DNA of 64,000 nucleotides from Bacteroidota bacterium (GTDB lineage Bacteria; Bacteroidota; Bacteroidia; AKYH767-A; JAHEYN01): NCBI GenBank assembly GCA_023251555.1, contig JAHEYN010000013.1, positions 33,300 to 97,299 of the forward strand, read 5' to 3'. Shown piece by piece: positions 18,901 to 27,888 of this stretch (position 1 is its first letter; each line of letters starts with the position of its first letter). The notes under the pieces were generated by a model. It saw only the letters and a program-made list of their open reading frames with translations, ran no database searches and was not told where the DNA came from. The position numbers and the translations under genes were made by a program.

Positions 18901-21009
18901 GTGTCGAAGAGGTTTGTTCAGATTGTAAGTAGTCTGTTGATTTTTCATTCAGTATTTAATTTTAGCGCTTCTTCCCAAAATATTGCTACAAAAGGAAAAG
19001 ATTTCTGGATGGGATTCATGCAGAATTTTGCGTCCAGCCCTGCATTGTATTTATACATCAGTTCTGATGTAACCACAAGCGGAACTGTTTCCATTCCGCT
19101 TCTTTCGTGGTCAACTGCTTTTTCTGTTACTGCGCACGATGTGACAATTGTAACTGTACCTGCTAGTCTCGGAGAAGTGATGGGAACGGAAAACATTGAC
19201 AGTAAAGGGATACACATAGTTAGCAATGATTCTGTAAATGTATTTGCTCATAATCACATGGACTATACTTCCGATGCTTCGATGATTATTCCTACTTCGA
19301 CATTGGGGAAAGAATATTATGTGATGGCATATTTCGGGACCTGGAATGGATCAGAGTTGCTTATAGTCGCTACGCAAGACAGTACAAATATCGATATTAC
19401 TCCGGCTTGCCTTACGAAAGGAGGAAAACCGGCAGGAGTTACTTTTTCGATCATGTTAATGGCAGGAGAAACTTACCAGATACAGTCTGATTTGAATACT
19501 GTTGATTTAACCGGAACACATATTAAGGTAACAAATCCCGATTGCAAACCTGTTGCGGTTTTCGGAGGAGGAATAGGAGAAAATTTTCTTGATCCCACTC
19601 ATTCGATGGCTGATTGCTGTGCAGATCATCTCTATGAGGAAAATTATCCTGTTGTTTATTGGGGAAAAGAATTCATCACTGTTCCCTTTAAAAATACAGA
19701 CCAAAATATTCTGAGGTTTTTAGCCTCTCAAAACAATACGACAATAAATGTGAATGGAAGTGCGATAGCGACTCTCAATGCCGGTCAGTATAAGGAATTG
19801 TATAACGCTGCTAATGTAAAATACATTACATCAAATAATCCGATAGCAGTGGCCCAGTATATGGGAGCCGGAGCCGGCAATAATATTGATTTTGCAAAAG
19901 GCGATCCGGATATGATGATGATAACTCCCAACAGCCAGATGGGGAATGATGTAACATTCAGGGCAGATACTTTTGCAGTTATTGATACCGTTTATGTAAA
20001 TATTGTCGCAGATACTGCATATCTTAATCAACTCACGCTTGATGGAATTTCTATTGCAGCTTCATTCAGTCCGGTTGCATTCAACGGTTCTTTTTCTTCT
20101 GCCTCTATGCAGGTTACTCCCGGGAATCATGTTTTAACTACAAACAATTCTGCCAATACGGGATTTGCAGCTTATATATATGGTATGGGCTGGGAGGAAT
20201 CATACAGTTATGCTGCCGTGGGGCGAAAGGCAGTTAAGGATACTTTTTACTTTTCTTCCACAACACCTGTTTGTTTGGGTGACAATATAAATTTCACTAA
20301 TACCAATGACTCCTCTTCTTATTCGTTTCTGTGGAACTTCGGAGACAGTTCAACTTCTTCTGTTCAGGATCCTGCACACTATTATTCTTCATCCGGAAAT
20401 TATAACGTAACCTTAACGATCACAGATATCGGGGGGTGTTCTTCAACAACTATTACAAATTCTGTTACAGTAAACGCTTCTTCTTCAGTTGATGCAGGGC
20501 CTGACACAACGATTACAAGAGGAACAGGTACCGTATTGAATGCGTCGGGAGGAGTGAGTTGTGTTTGGTCTCCCTCTTTTGGATTAAGCGACACTGCAAG
20601 TTGTAATCCTGTTGCAAGTCCTTTGAGCACTACCACTTATTATGTTACAATAAAAGATAGCAACGGGTGTACAAATACCGATTCGGTTACTGTGTTTGTA
20701 AAAGATTCTGTTGTTGTAATTAAAGAAATAAAATGCGGATATGTTTTTGTTCCCAATGTCTTTTCACCAAATAATGACGGAGAGAATGATGTTCTTTACG
20801 TAAGAGGTAATTGTATCAAAGAATTTACATTTACCATCTATGACCGATGGGGAGAAAAAGTTTTTGAAACAAGTGATATAAGTATGGGTTGGGATGGAAC
20901 ATATAGAAACAAGGAAATAAACACTTCTGTATTTGTATATTATCTCAATGCTACGCTAACAACCGGGCAGCAGATAAATCAAAAAGGAAATGTAACTTTA
21001 ATCAAATAG
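18901..21009 (+). CDS. IgGFc-binding-like N-terminal domain plus PKD domain, T9SS type B (gliding-motility) C-terminal domain; GTG start
   Basis: GKDFWMGFMQNF...; PKD NFTNTNDSSSYSFLWNFGDSSTSSVQDPAHYYSSSGNYNVTLTI; type B CTD FVPNVFSPNNDGENDVLYV...FTIYDRWGEKVFETSDISMGWDGTYRNK. Confidence 0.88.
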   Translation: MSKRFVQIVSSLLIFHSVFNFSASSQNIATKGKDFWMGFMQNFASSPALYLYISSDVTTSGTVSIPLLSWSTAFSVTAHDVTIVTVPASLGEVMGTENIDSKGIHIVSNDSVNVFAHNHMDYTSDASMIIPTSTLGKEYYVMAYFGTWNGSELLIVATQDSTNIDITPACLTKGGKPAGVTFSIMLMAGETYQIQSDLNTVDLTGTHIKVTNPDCKPVAVFGGGIGENFLDPTHSMADCCADHLYEENYPVVYWGKEFITVPFKNTDQNILRFLASQNNTTINVNGSAIATLNAGQYKELYNAANVKYITSNNPIAVAQYMGAGAGNNIDFAKGDPDMMMITPNSQMGNDVTFRADTFAVIDTVYVNIVADTAYLNQLTLDGISIAASFSPVAFNGSFSSASMQVTPGNHVLTTNNSANTGFAAYIYGMGWEESYSYAAVGRKAVKDTFYFSSTTPVCLGDNINFTNTNDSSSYSFLWNFGDSSTSSVQDPAHYYSSSGNYNVTLTITDIGGCSSTTITNSVTVNASSSVDAGPDTTITRGTGTVLNASGGVSCVWSPSFGLSDTASCNPVASPLSTTTYYVTIKDSNGCTNTDSVTVFVKDSVVVIKEIKCGYVFVPNVFSPNNDGENDVLYVRGNCIKEFTFTIYDRWGEKVFETSDISMGWDGTYRNKEINTSVFVYYLNATLTTGQQINQKGNVTLIK

Positions 21010-21171
21010 TAACACAACCACGATTATTCAATTTCCGTACAGGGTTAAATGTTCGCCAATCGGACAAATCGCATCAATCAAAACGAATTAAGAGCGAGAC
21101 TGGGAGACTTCACCATCGTATCGCTTCCTGCATTGCCGGCAAAATCTGAAAGAGAAACAGAAGGAGAAAGA

Positions 21172-21224
21172 GTACAAAATTCAGAAAGCAGCTTTAATTC
21201 TCTTTCTCTTTCTGAATTTTGTAC
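21172..21224. repeat. Perfect 17-bp inverted repeat abutting tRNA-Leu (possible terminator)
   Basis: GTACAAAATTCAGAAAG (21172-21188) / CTTTCTGAATTTTGTAC (21208-21224). Confidence 0.85.
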
Positions 21225-21305
21225 CCGGGGCGGGAATCGAACCCGCACAAGCTTGCGCTTATTGGTTTTTGAGACCAACGCGTCTACCAGTTCCGCCACC
21301 CGGGC
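21222..21305 (-). tRNA. tRNA-Leu, anticodon CAA
   Basis: Reverse complement GCCCGGGTGGCGGAACTGGTAGACGCGTTGGTCTCAAAAACCAATAAGCGCAAGCTTGTGCGGGTTCGATTCCCGCCCCGGGTA; class II fold with variable arm; loop CTCAAAA. Confidence 0.95.
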
Positions 21306-21396
21306 AGTAATACAAAAAGAAACAGGGTGCGAAAATATTGATTTTTTCACTCTTTCCCCTCCTCTTCATATCTTTACCGTCCTTTCTGCAAACATT

Positions 21397-22143
21397 ATGT
21401 ACTATCTTCTGAATCTGCTGCGATACCTGTTTTGTGCCATTGATCTGCTGCTCATCACTGCGGTAATGTTTATACTCAGCCTCCTTCCCACAGGAATCAC
21501 CAAGGGTTTTTTCCCGACACTTTATAAGAAATGGTCACTGTATTTCTTCCGCTTTTTCGGTGTCAGGGAACACTATTATGAAAAATTTCAGAAGCCCTTC
21601 CCGCAGCAGTATATACTTATCTCCAATCATCCCTCGGGCATAGAGCTGCTCTGGCTCCCTTACCGTTTTGATATTATTCCCCTTGGGAAAGAAGAAATTA
21701 AAAACTGGTTTATAATAGGCAGAATTACCAAAGCTGCAGGAACTATTTTTGTAAAACGGCGTGAACGGGCATCCAGGCACGCCGCCTCCGATGCATGCCT
21801 GCAGGCGCTCAGGGAGGGGAAAAATGTCCTTATCTTTCCCGAAGGCGGGTGCTACGGGAAATCCCTGAACCCTTTCTACGCAGGCGCTTTCAGGCTTTCA
21901 AAAGCATCGGGAGTGCCGGTACTTCCGGTGTATGTTTATTACGAAGAAGAAAATACTTATGAGTGGGGCGATTTCGGGCTGATACGCTTTATGCTGAGAG
22001 TGCTGTTTTTGCCCCGTAACAGGCACGCACACCTTTATGTGTTTGATGCGTTTTCTCCTTCGGATTATGCAACAGAAGAAGAATTTCATGATAAGGTGTA
22101 CAAATTTTATCAATCCCTCGAAGACCGTTACAGGATTCATTAA
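21397..22143 (+). CDS. 1-acyl-sn-glycerol-3-phosphate acyltransferase-like protein (PlsC family)
   Basis: ISNHPSGIELLWLPYRFDIIPLGKEEIKNWFIIGRITKAAGTIFVKR...NVLIFPEGGCYG. The ORF-track start at 21049 would read through tRNA-Leu; ATG 21397 preferred. Confidence 0.82.
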   Translation: MYYLLNLLRYLFCAIDLLLITAVMFILSLLPTGITKGFFPTLYKKWSLYFFRFFGVREHYYEKFQKPFPQQYILISNHPSGIELLWLPYRFDIIPLGKEEIKNWFIIGRITKAAGTIFVKRRERASRHAASDACLQALREGKNVLIFPEGGCYGKSLNPFYAGAFRLSKASGVPVLPVYVYYEEENTYEWGDFGLIRFMLRVLFLPRNRHAHLYVFDAFSPSDYATEEEFHDKVYKFYQSLEDRYRIH

Positions 22144-22154
22144 TCAGAACACTT

Positions 22155-22634
22155 ATGGCAAAAAATCAGCCGAGCTTTGACGAGATATACATGGACCTGG
22201 CCATTAACCTTTCCAGGAAATCCCATTGCGTGAAAATACAGGTGGGAGCTGTGATTGCGAAAGACACAAGGATTGTTTCCCTTGGCTATAACGGCCCCCC
22301 CGCCGGCACTCACAACTGCGACCATGAATGGCCCGGAGAGGGGTGCCCGAGAAGCAGCCGCGGAGGCTGCTCCCTCGCACTGCACGCCGAAGAGAATGCC
22401 ATCCTGTATGCAGCTAAAAACAAAACCACCCTCGAAGAGGCAACCCTGTATGTTACCCTTTCGCCCTGCCTTTCCTGTGCCAGGATCATATATACCACGG
22501 GAATCAAAAAGGTGTTCTATATTAATTCCTATGCAGCGTACAAAGGATTGCAGGAGGATGAAGGTATTGACTTCCTGAGAAAGTTCGGGATAGAAGTGTA
22601 TCAGGTCAATACCCCCGGAAATAAGCGGACATGA
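22155..22634 (+). CDS. dCMP/cytidine deaminase family protein
   Basis: LHAEENAILYAAKN (HAE) and TLSPCLSCARIIYTTGIKKVFY (PCxxC). Confidence 0.95.
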   Translation: MAKNQPSFDEIYMDLAINLSRKSHCVKIQVGAVIAKDTRIVSLGYNGPPAGTHNCDHEWPGEGCPRSSRGGCSLALHAEENAILYAAKNKTTLEEATLYVTLSPCLSCARIIYTTGIKKVFYINSYAAYKGLQEDEGIDFLRKFGIEVYQVNTPGNKRT

Positions 22635-22658
22635 CATTATAATTCCGATCGTTATTAT

Positions 22659-24248
22659 ATGGAAGAATCTCCCAGGCCATCCCGCAATATATACACCCCC
22701 CTGCTTGTCGCTGTAACATTGGCCGGAGGGGTCTTTTTAGGCAAATATATGGCTCCCCTTTCCAGGTCTCACCCCATCAATAAAATTGACGAGGTTCTGA
22801 ATTATATTGAAAGAGAATATGTGGATACCATCAGTGAAAAAACACTGGAGGAAGATGCAATCAATGCCACCCTTCAGGGTCTTGACCCTCATTCGTTCTA
22901 TATTCCTGCCGAAGAACTCCAGGGAGTCAACGAGCCGCTCGAGGGCGAATTCGACGGGATAGGCGTGGAGTTTCATGTCCAGGAAGATACTATCATGGTC
23001 GTTACTCCTATTTCGGGAGGACCTTCGGAATCGCTTGGGATACAGCCCGGTGACAGGATTGTAAAAGTTAACGGGGAGAATGTGGCGGGCATCCATATTT
23101 CCAATAAAGAAGTAATGCAGAAGCTGAGAGGCAAAAACGGGACACGCGTTAAAGTGAGCATCTCCCGCAGGGGGCATACGGGATTGATCGAATATACAAT
23201 CACACGGGGGAAGATTCCCCTGTACAGCGTGGATTTCTCATACATGATTCGCCCGGGTATAGGATATATTAAAATCAGCCGCTTTGCAGAAAATACCTAC
23301 GGGGAATTCATGGAAGCCATGAACAGGCTCGGGAAACAAGGCATGCAGAAACTTATCCTTGACCTGAGAAGCAACCCCGGCGGATACCTGAACGCCGCCA
23401 CCCGCATTGCAGACGAGTTTCTTGATGATGAAAAAGAAATCGTTTACACCGAAGGGAAAGCACGCCCTAAAACCGTTTATAATGCATCTTCAAGAGGTGT
23501 GTTCGAGAAAGGAAGTTTATCCGTGCTTATTGACGAAGGATCGGCTTCTGCCAGTGAGATTGTTGCAGGGGCCCTGCAGGACTGGGACCGGGCATTGATC
23601 ATAGGGAGGCGTTCGTTCGGAAAGGGCCTGGTTCAGGACCAGGTGCCGCTCGGCGATGGATCGGCGCTGAGACTTACTATCGCAAGGTATTACACTCCCT
23701 CCGGGCGATGCATCCAGAAATCCTATAAAAACGGCCTTGAGAATTACCAGAATGAAGTACTCGGCAGAATGCGGCACGGAGAACTCGAAAGCGCCGACAG
23801 CATCTCCCTTGCAGATACAGTAAAACATTATACCAGGATAAAACATCGCATCGTATATGCCGGAGGAGGCATCATGCCCGATATCTTTGTCCCGGTGGAC
23901 ACTTCACGCTATTCTGCTTTTTATTCCGATGTGCTGAACTCCGGTACTGTCAACCAGTTTGTTTATGATTATGTGGATAAAAACCGTGCTGCACTCTCGG
24001 CACGCTACCATGTATTCAAACAATACATGCAGAATTTTTCAGTGGACGATGTGCTTTATAAATCGTTCCTTGAATACGCCGGACATGCGGGCATGCTGAA
24101 AGATGAACACGGAATGAAAAAGTCTTCTCCCCTGATCAGGCTGCAGCTAAAAGCACTTATTGCCAGGCAGCTCTGGGGGAATGACGGATTTTATCCTGTC
24201 ATACAGCAGGAAGATAATGCATTGCGTAAAGCCATTGAAGAAAATTAA
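22659..24248 (+). CDS. S41 family C-terminal processing peptidase with PDZ domain
   Basis: PDZ GGPSESLGIQPGDRIVKVNGENV; SVLIDEGSASASEIVAGALQDWDRALIIGRRSFGKGLVQ. Confidence 0.96.
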   Translation: MEESPRPSRNIYTPLLVAVTLAGGVFLGKYMAPLSRSHPINKIDEVLNYIEREYVDTISEKTLEEDAINATLQGLDPHSFYIPAEELQGVNEPLEGEFDGIGVEFHVQEDTIMVVTPISGGPSESLGIQPGDRIVKVNGENVAGIHISNKEVMQKLRGKNGTRVKVSISRRGHTGLIEYTITRGKIPLYSVDFSYMIRPGIGYIKISRFAENTYGEFMEAMNRLGKQGMQKLILDLRSNPGGYLNAATRIADEFLDDEKEIVYTEGKARPKTVYNASSRGVFEKGSLSVLIDEGSASASEIVAGALQDWDRALIIGRRSFGKGLVQDQVPLGDGSALRLTIARYYTPSGRCIQKSYKNGLENYQNEVLGRMRHGELESADSISLADTVKHYTRIKHRIVYAGGGIMPDIFVPVDTSRYSAFYSDVLNSGTVNQFVYDYVDKNRAALSARYHVFKQYMQNFSVDDVLYKSFLEYAGHAGMLKDEHGMKKSSPLIRLQLKALIARQLWGNDGFYPVIQQEDNALRKAIEEN

Positions 24249-24369
24249 CCGCCACTCCCCCCATCCATGTTAATAACCCTTTAATTTATTAACAAGTATT
24301 GCTTATCCGCGTTTTATTCTTTATCCTTGCCCCACAATATGCATATTGTTTAACTAAAATTAATTAACT

Positions 24370-24837
24370 ATGAAAAAATTACTTGTATTGGCAGGCGCAG
24401 TTGCTTGCATGCTCAGTTTGGGAGTGAAAGCTTCCAATGCTGATCTCTTCCAGGTGGATGAAACCGGGGTAAAACAAAAACTTAACGGCCTCAACCAACT
24501 GGAAAATTATGTAAACAAACACGAGGGGGTTACACTTTCTGATCTGAAAGCTAACCACAGCGAAATGCTCGCCAACGTGGAAGATTCTGACGCCCAGGGT
24601 ATCCTCGGAACACTTTCCGCTTTCGGCGACACCCCGCTTGGAATTCCCGCCTTCGTTTGGGGCCTCTGCCTCGGATGGGTTGGAATTGTGATCGTGTACT
24701 TTGTTACTGATGACAAGGAAGAAACCAAAAAAGCCCTCTGGGGTTGTCTGCTCGGATCTGCAATATATGCAATCTTCTATGTCATATATGTTGTTCTGAT
24801 CGTTGCTTCTGCTGCTTCTACAACAACTACTTACTAA
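24370..24837 (+). CDS. Small exported or membrane protein of unknown function
   Basis: Signal peptide and two hydrophobic segments; Bacteroidota-style leader. Confidence 0.65.
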   Translation: MKKLLVLAGAVACMLSLGVKASNADLFQVDETGVKQKLNGLNQLENYVNKHEGVTLSDLKANHSEMLANVEDSDAQGILGTLSAFGDTPLGIPAFVWGLCLGWVGIVIVYFVTDDKEETKKALWGCLLGSAIYAIFYVIYVVLIVASAASTTTTY

Positions 24838-24853
24838 GGCTACTACTGTCTTC

Positions 24854-25543
24854 ATGAAGAATCTTCGGAAGGTTCTTTTCACATTCATTGTTTTTATTAC
24901 TGTTGTCCCGGCATCCCCGGGACAACAGTTTTTTAGGATGAAGGCAGACTTCTCCATAAAGGAAAAAACCGCTGAAGGAAAAGAACGCCTGACCATGGGG
25001 CAGGTGTACTACGACAAGAATTCAAAAAAGATTGTTTATAACGTCCGCTTCCCTGAAAAGGAAACATGGGTTATTATTGATACTTCCCTGTACCGGATTG
25101 TCGGGAAAGAAATAAAAGAAGTGCGTAAGGTTCCGGCCATTGCCGAGTTTTCCATTTTCCATCTCTCCCTTAACGGCAATATCAAAGACTATGGCCTGAA
25201 GCAGTCTTTTTATGCAGTGGATAAGATAGAAAAGGAAGGAGATATGGTTATCACTACCTGGAAAGCCCCCGAGAAACTCTCAAAAGTATTCGGGAAAGTG
25301 GTAATGTCTCAGAAAGAAAGAAAACTTTACGGGGTTGTTTTCTTTACTCCCGCGGATGTGCTTGTAAGCAAGCAGTTTTTTAAAAATTATTCCAATGTTA
25401 ACGGGCTGGAATTTCCCACAGAAATCATACAGGTTACATACATAAAAAACCAGGAAAATTACCAGGTAACCACTTATAAAAACATCATTGTAGATGACAT
25501 GCAGGAAGATAATATATATAATTACAAGCTCCTGGCTAATTAG
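24854..25543 (+). CDS. Outer membrane lipoprotein-sorting (LolA-like) protein
   Basis: MKADFSIKEKTAEGKERLTMGQVYYDKNSKKIVYNVRFPEKETWVIIDTSLYRI...EFPTEIIQVTY; ATG 24854. Confidence 0.6.
   Translation: MKNLRKVLFTFIVFITVVPASPGQQFFRMKADFSIKEKTAEGKERLTMGQVYYDKNSKKIVYNVRFPEKETWVIIDTSLYRIVGKEIKEVRKVPAIAEFSIFHLSLNGNIKDYGLKQSFYAVDKIEKEGDMVITTWKAPEKLSKVFGKVVMSQKERKLYGVVFFTPADVLVSKQFFKNYSNVNGLEFPTEIIQVTYIKNQENYQVTTYKNIIVDDMQEDNIYNYKLLAN
24899..24934 (+). terminator. Intrinsic terminator-like hairpin inside the 5' end of the LolA-like CDS
   Basis: ACTGTTGTCCCGG-catcc-CCGGGACAACAGT followed by T-run: 13-bp perfect stem, 5-nt loop. Confidence 0.75.
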
Positions 25544-25907
25544 CTGTTCAGCCTTCTGCCTTTCAGCCGGCGCACAAACTCCCGGAGAAATAGCGGAGGT
25601 AAAAAGTTTATTTACGATACAAGCCTCCGCCCCGGATTACAGGTACGCCAGGGAAAACACCAATGAGATCCAGATGCTGTTCTCAGGACTTTTCCTTTTT
25701 TACAAACATTTTATTTCCTCTCAGGACGGAATGTCCTGCACCTTTACACCCTCCTGCTCGGAATATGGGATGGAAGCAGTGAAAAAACAAGGGCTGGTTG
25801 CCGGCGCCATCAATACTTTGGACCGCCTTACAAGATGTAACGGTCTCAGTCCGGGCAAATACCCCCTCCATCCCGATACTCACCTCTTCTACGATCCTGT
25901 TGAATAA
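25494..25907 (+). CDS. yidD: Membrane protein insertion efficiency factor YidD family, with signal-peptide-like N-terminal extension
   Basis: YKHFISSQDGMSCTFTPSCSEYGMEAVKKQGLVAGAINTLDRLTRCNGLSPGKYPLHPDTHLFYDPVE; N-terminal ..WLISCSAFCLSAGAQ. Confidence 0.88.
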   Translation: MTCRKIIYIITSSWLISCSAFCLSAGAQTPGEIAEVKSLFTIQASAPDYRYARENTNEIQMLFSGLFLFYKHFISSQDGMSCTFTPSCSEYGMEAVKKQGLVAGAINTLDRLTRCNGLSPGKYPLHPDTHLFYDPVE

Positions 25908-26734
25908 TGATGAGACGTTTGTTTTTTTCCGTGATTTCCCTGGTCTTTGCCGCCCCTGCCCCTGCCCAGGATCTTTATGATTTGCAGCACTCTCTTGATT
26001 TTACCGACTATCTCATAAAAACCCGGCAGTATGTATTCGCAGTTCAGGAACTGGAAAGGGTTCATTATCTTGATCCCGGTAATGACAGCATCAGCTTCCG
26101 GCTGATGGAAGCCTACCGGAAATCCGGGAAACAACAGCAGGGAATAACCAGAGCAGAAGAATTATACCCCGCACTTAATTTCCCGCCTCCCGTTGCAATG
26201 GAATATGCCAAACAGCTGATTGAGAGCAGGCAATTTGATAAGGCAGGGCATTTCCTTTCAGGAAAAACCTCACTCACAGATCATGATAGCTATCTCTTAA
26301 AACTTAACTGCGAGCTGCTGAACAACAGGTGGAAAGAAGCTGCTGCACTCTTTGTTTCCGGCGATACAGCCGCTTTTCCCCTGTCAAAAGAATATCTTCC
26401 GGTCATACAGCAAGGTATGCATCTCCGGTATAAAAGTCCGGGCATTGCACTTGCTCTCTCTACCCTCCTCCCGGGAGCAGGTAAATTTTACACTAAAGAC
26501 TGGCAGGACGGGCTGATCTCGATGGTCACCATACTTGCCGCAGCATGGCAGGCAAAAACAGGCTTCAGCAAGAAAGGAATACAAAGTACCTATGGGTGGA
26601 TATACTCCTGCATGGGCGTGGGATTCTATTCCGGCAATCTTTACGGCTCTTATAAAGCAGCAAAAAAATATAACAGGCGATTGGATGAAAAATTGCATAA
26701 GCAGGTTGAAGATATCTGGCATCATAATTTTTAG
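25907..26734 (+). CDS. TPR-like N-terminus plus C-terminal membrane domain (LPGAGKFYTKDWQDG)
   Basis: ALSTLLPGAGKFYTKDWQDGLISMVTILAAAWQ..; overlaps neighbouring genes. Confidence 0.65.
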   Translation: MMRRLFFSVISLVFAAPAPAQDLYDLQHSLDFTDYLIKTRQYVFAVQELERVHYLDPGNDSISFRLMEAYRKSGKQQQGITRAEELYPALNFPPPVAMEYAKQLIESRQFDKAGHFLSGKTSLTDHDSYLLKLNCELLNNRWKEAAALFVSGDTAAFPLSKEYLPVIQQGMHLRYKSPGIALALSTLLPGAGKFYTKDWQDGLISMVTILAAAWQAKTGFSKKGIQSTYGWIYSCMGVGFYSGNLYGSYKAAKKYNRRLDEKLHKQVEDIWHHNF

Positions 26735-27578
26735 CCTCTGTTCCGGGCTTGCATTCACACAGAATTCCCCGCAGACCCTGGAGTTCGCCGGCGGGCAATA
26801 CCTTGCCGGGAATTACGATGCTGCTTTAAGTGCCTACCAGCGCTTTCTTTTTTTTAATAAGGAGAAACACGCTCCGGCAGTGTACCGCCAGATAGCCGAT
26901 TGCTATTTCCGCCTGCATGAATATGAAAAAGCAGCGGGATATTTTGACCTTGCTTCCTCCTCCTTCGGGGAAGACAGCATAAAAAATGAAATGGTTTTCA
27001 GAAAAATCGCTTCCCTCCTGATGAAAGACCAGTATGATTACGCACTGATGGAACTCCTCGGGCTTGAAGGAATTTCTTCATCCTATTTTCTTGACAAGCA
27101 GAATTTTTACCTGGGCATAACCTATTTCGGAATGAACCGCTTCGACTCCTCTGAAACGTCTTTCGCCAGGATCCTTGAGAGGAACAAGCCTGCGGACATT
27201 AACAGGTTACACGCACTCTTTGCAGCCAATAAAAAAACAGACCGCATCAGGCCCCGCACAGCAAAAATCCTCAGCATCATCCTGCCCGGCCTGGGGCAGT
27301 TTTACAGCGGTGATGTCAAAAGCGGAATCAACTCCTTCCTGATCACCTCGGCATTTTTTCTGCTGGGCGTAAAAACCGCCGCCACTTATTCTTTTATGGA
27401 TGCTTTTGTGTCGGTCTTCCCATGGTACCAGCGTTATTATATGGGAGGCTATAATAAAGCGGAAGCCATTGCGCGTAAACGTGTCAGGGATAAGCGGGCA
27501 ATGGTCTATAAGGAAATATTGGAGCTGCTCGCCTCCGCAAAAGAAAAACAGACCGGGCTTAACCCAGCTTCCCGTTAA
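26685..27578 (+). CDS. TPR-like protein with the same C-terminal membrane domain (LPGLGQFYSGDVKSG)
   Basis: ATG 26685 (MKNCISRLKISGIIIFSLCSGLAFTQ); ILSIILPGLGQFYSGDVKSGINSFLITSAFFLLG. Confidence 0.65.
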   Translation: MKNCISRLKISGIIIFSLCSGLAFTQNSPQTLEFAGGQYLAGNYDAALSAYQRFLFFNKEKHAPAVYRQIADCYFRLHEYEKAAGYFDLASSSFGEDSIKNEMVFRKIASLLMKDQYDYALMELLGLEGISSSYFLDKQNFYLGITYFGMNRFDSSETSFARILERNKPADINRLHALFAANKKTDRIRPRTAKILSIILPGLGQFYSGDVKSGINSFLITSAFFLLGVKTAATYSFMDAFVSVFPWYQRYYMGGYNKAEAIARKRVRDKRAMVYKEILELLASAKEKQTGLNPASR

Positions 27579-27888
27579 GTTTGTGGCGGCGATGGTCTCT
27601 CCGGGTTTTCTTCTCAAGGTTTCTCTTGAATGCCGCATTAAGATCGATGCCGGTCTGGTTGGCAATACATATAAGCACGAATAACACATCCGCAAGTTCA
27701 TCGCCAAGATCTCCGGGAAGCTCTTGTTTTTTCGGGGACTGATCGCCATGGCTGCGGGCAATGATGCGGGCAACCTCACCCACTTCTTCCGTTAATATTG
27801 CCATGTTGGTAAGCTCGCTGAAATAACGTACCCCGTATTCCCGGATCCATTTGTCTACGGTTTTCTGCGCATGCTTTATAGTCATCAC
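27559..27888 (-). CDS. MazG-like nucleotide pyrophosphohydrolase
   Basis: LTEEVGEVARIIARSHGDQSPKKQELPGDLGDELADVLFVLICIANQTGIDL. Confidence 0.9.
   Translation of the reverse strand: MMTIKHAQKTVDKWIREYGVRYFSELTNMAILTEEVGEVARIIARSHGDQSPKKQELPGDLGDELADVLFVLICIANQTGIDLNAAFKRNLEKKTRRDHRRHKLNGKLG

Noticed and set aside
21049-21396. Upstream extension of the acyltransferase ORF (track start 21049)
   Set aside because: Runs through the tRNA-Leu gene and the 17-bp inverted repeat; ATG 21397 with a hydrophobic N-terminus is the likelier start.
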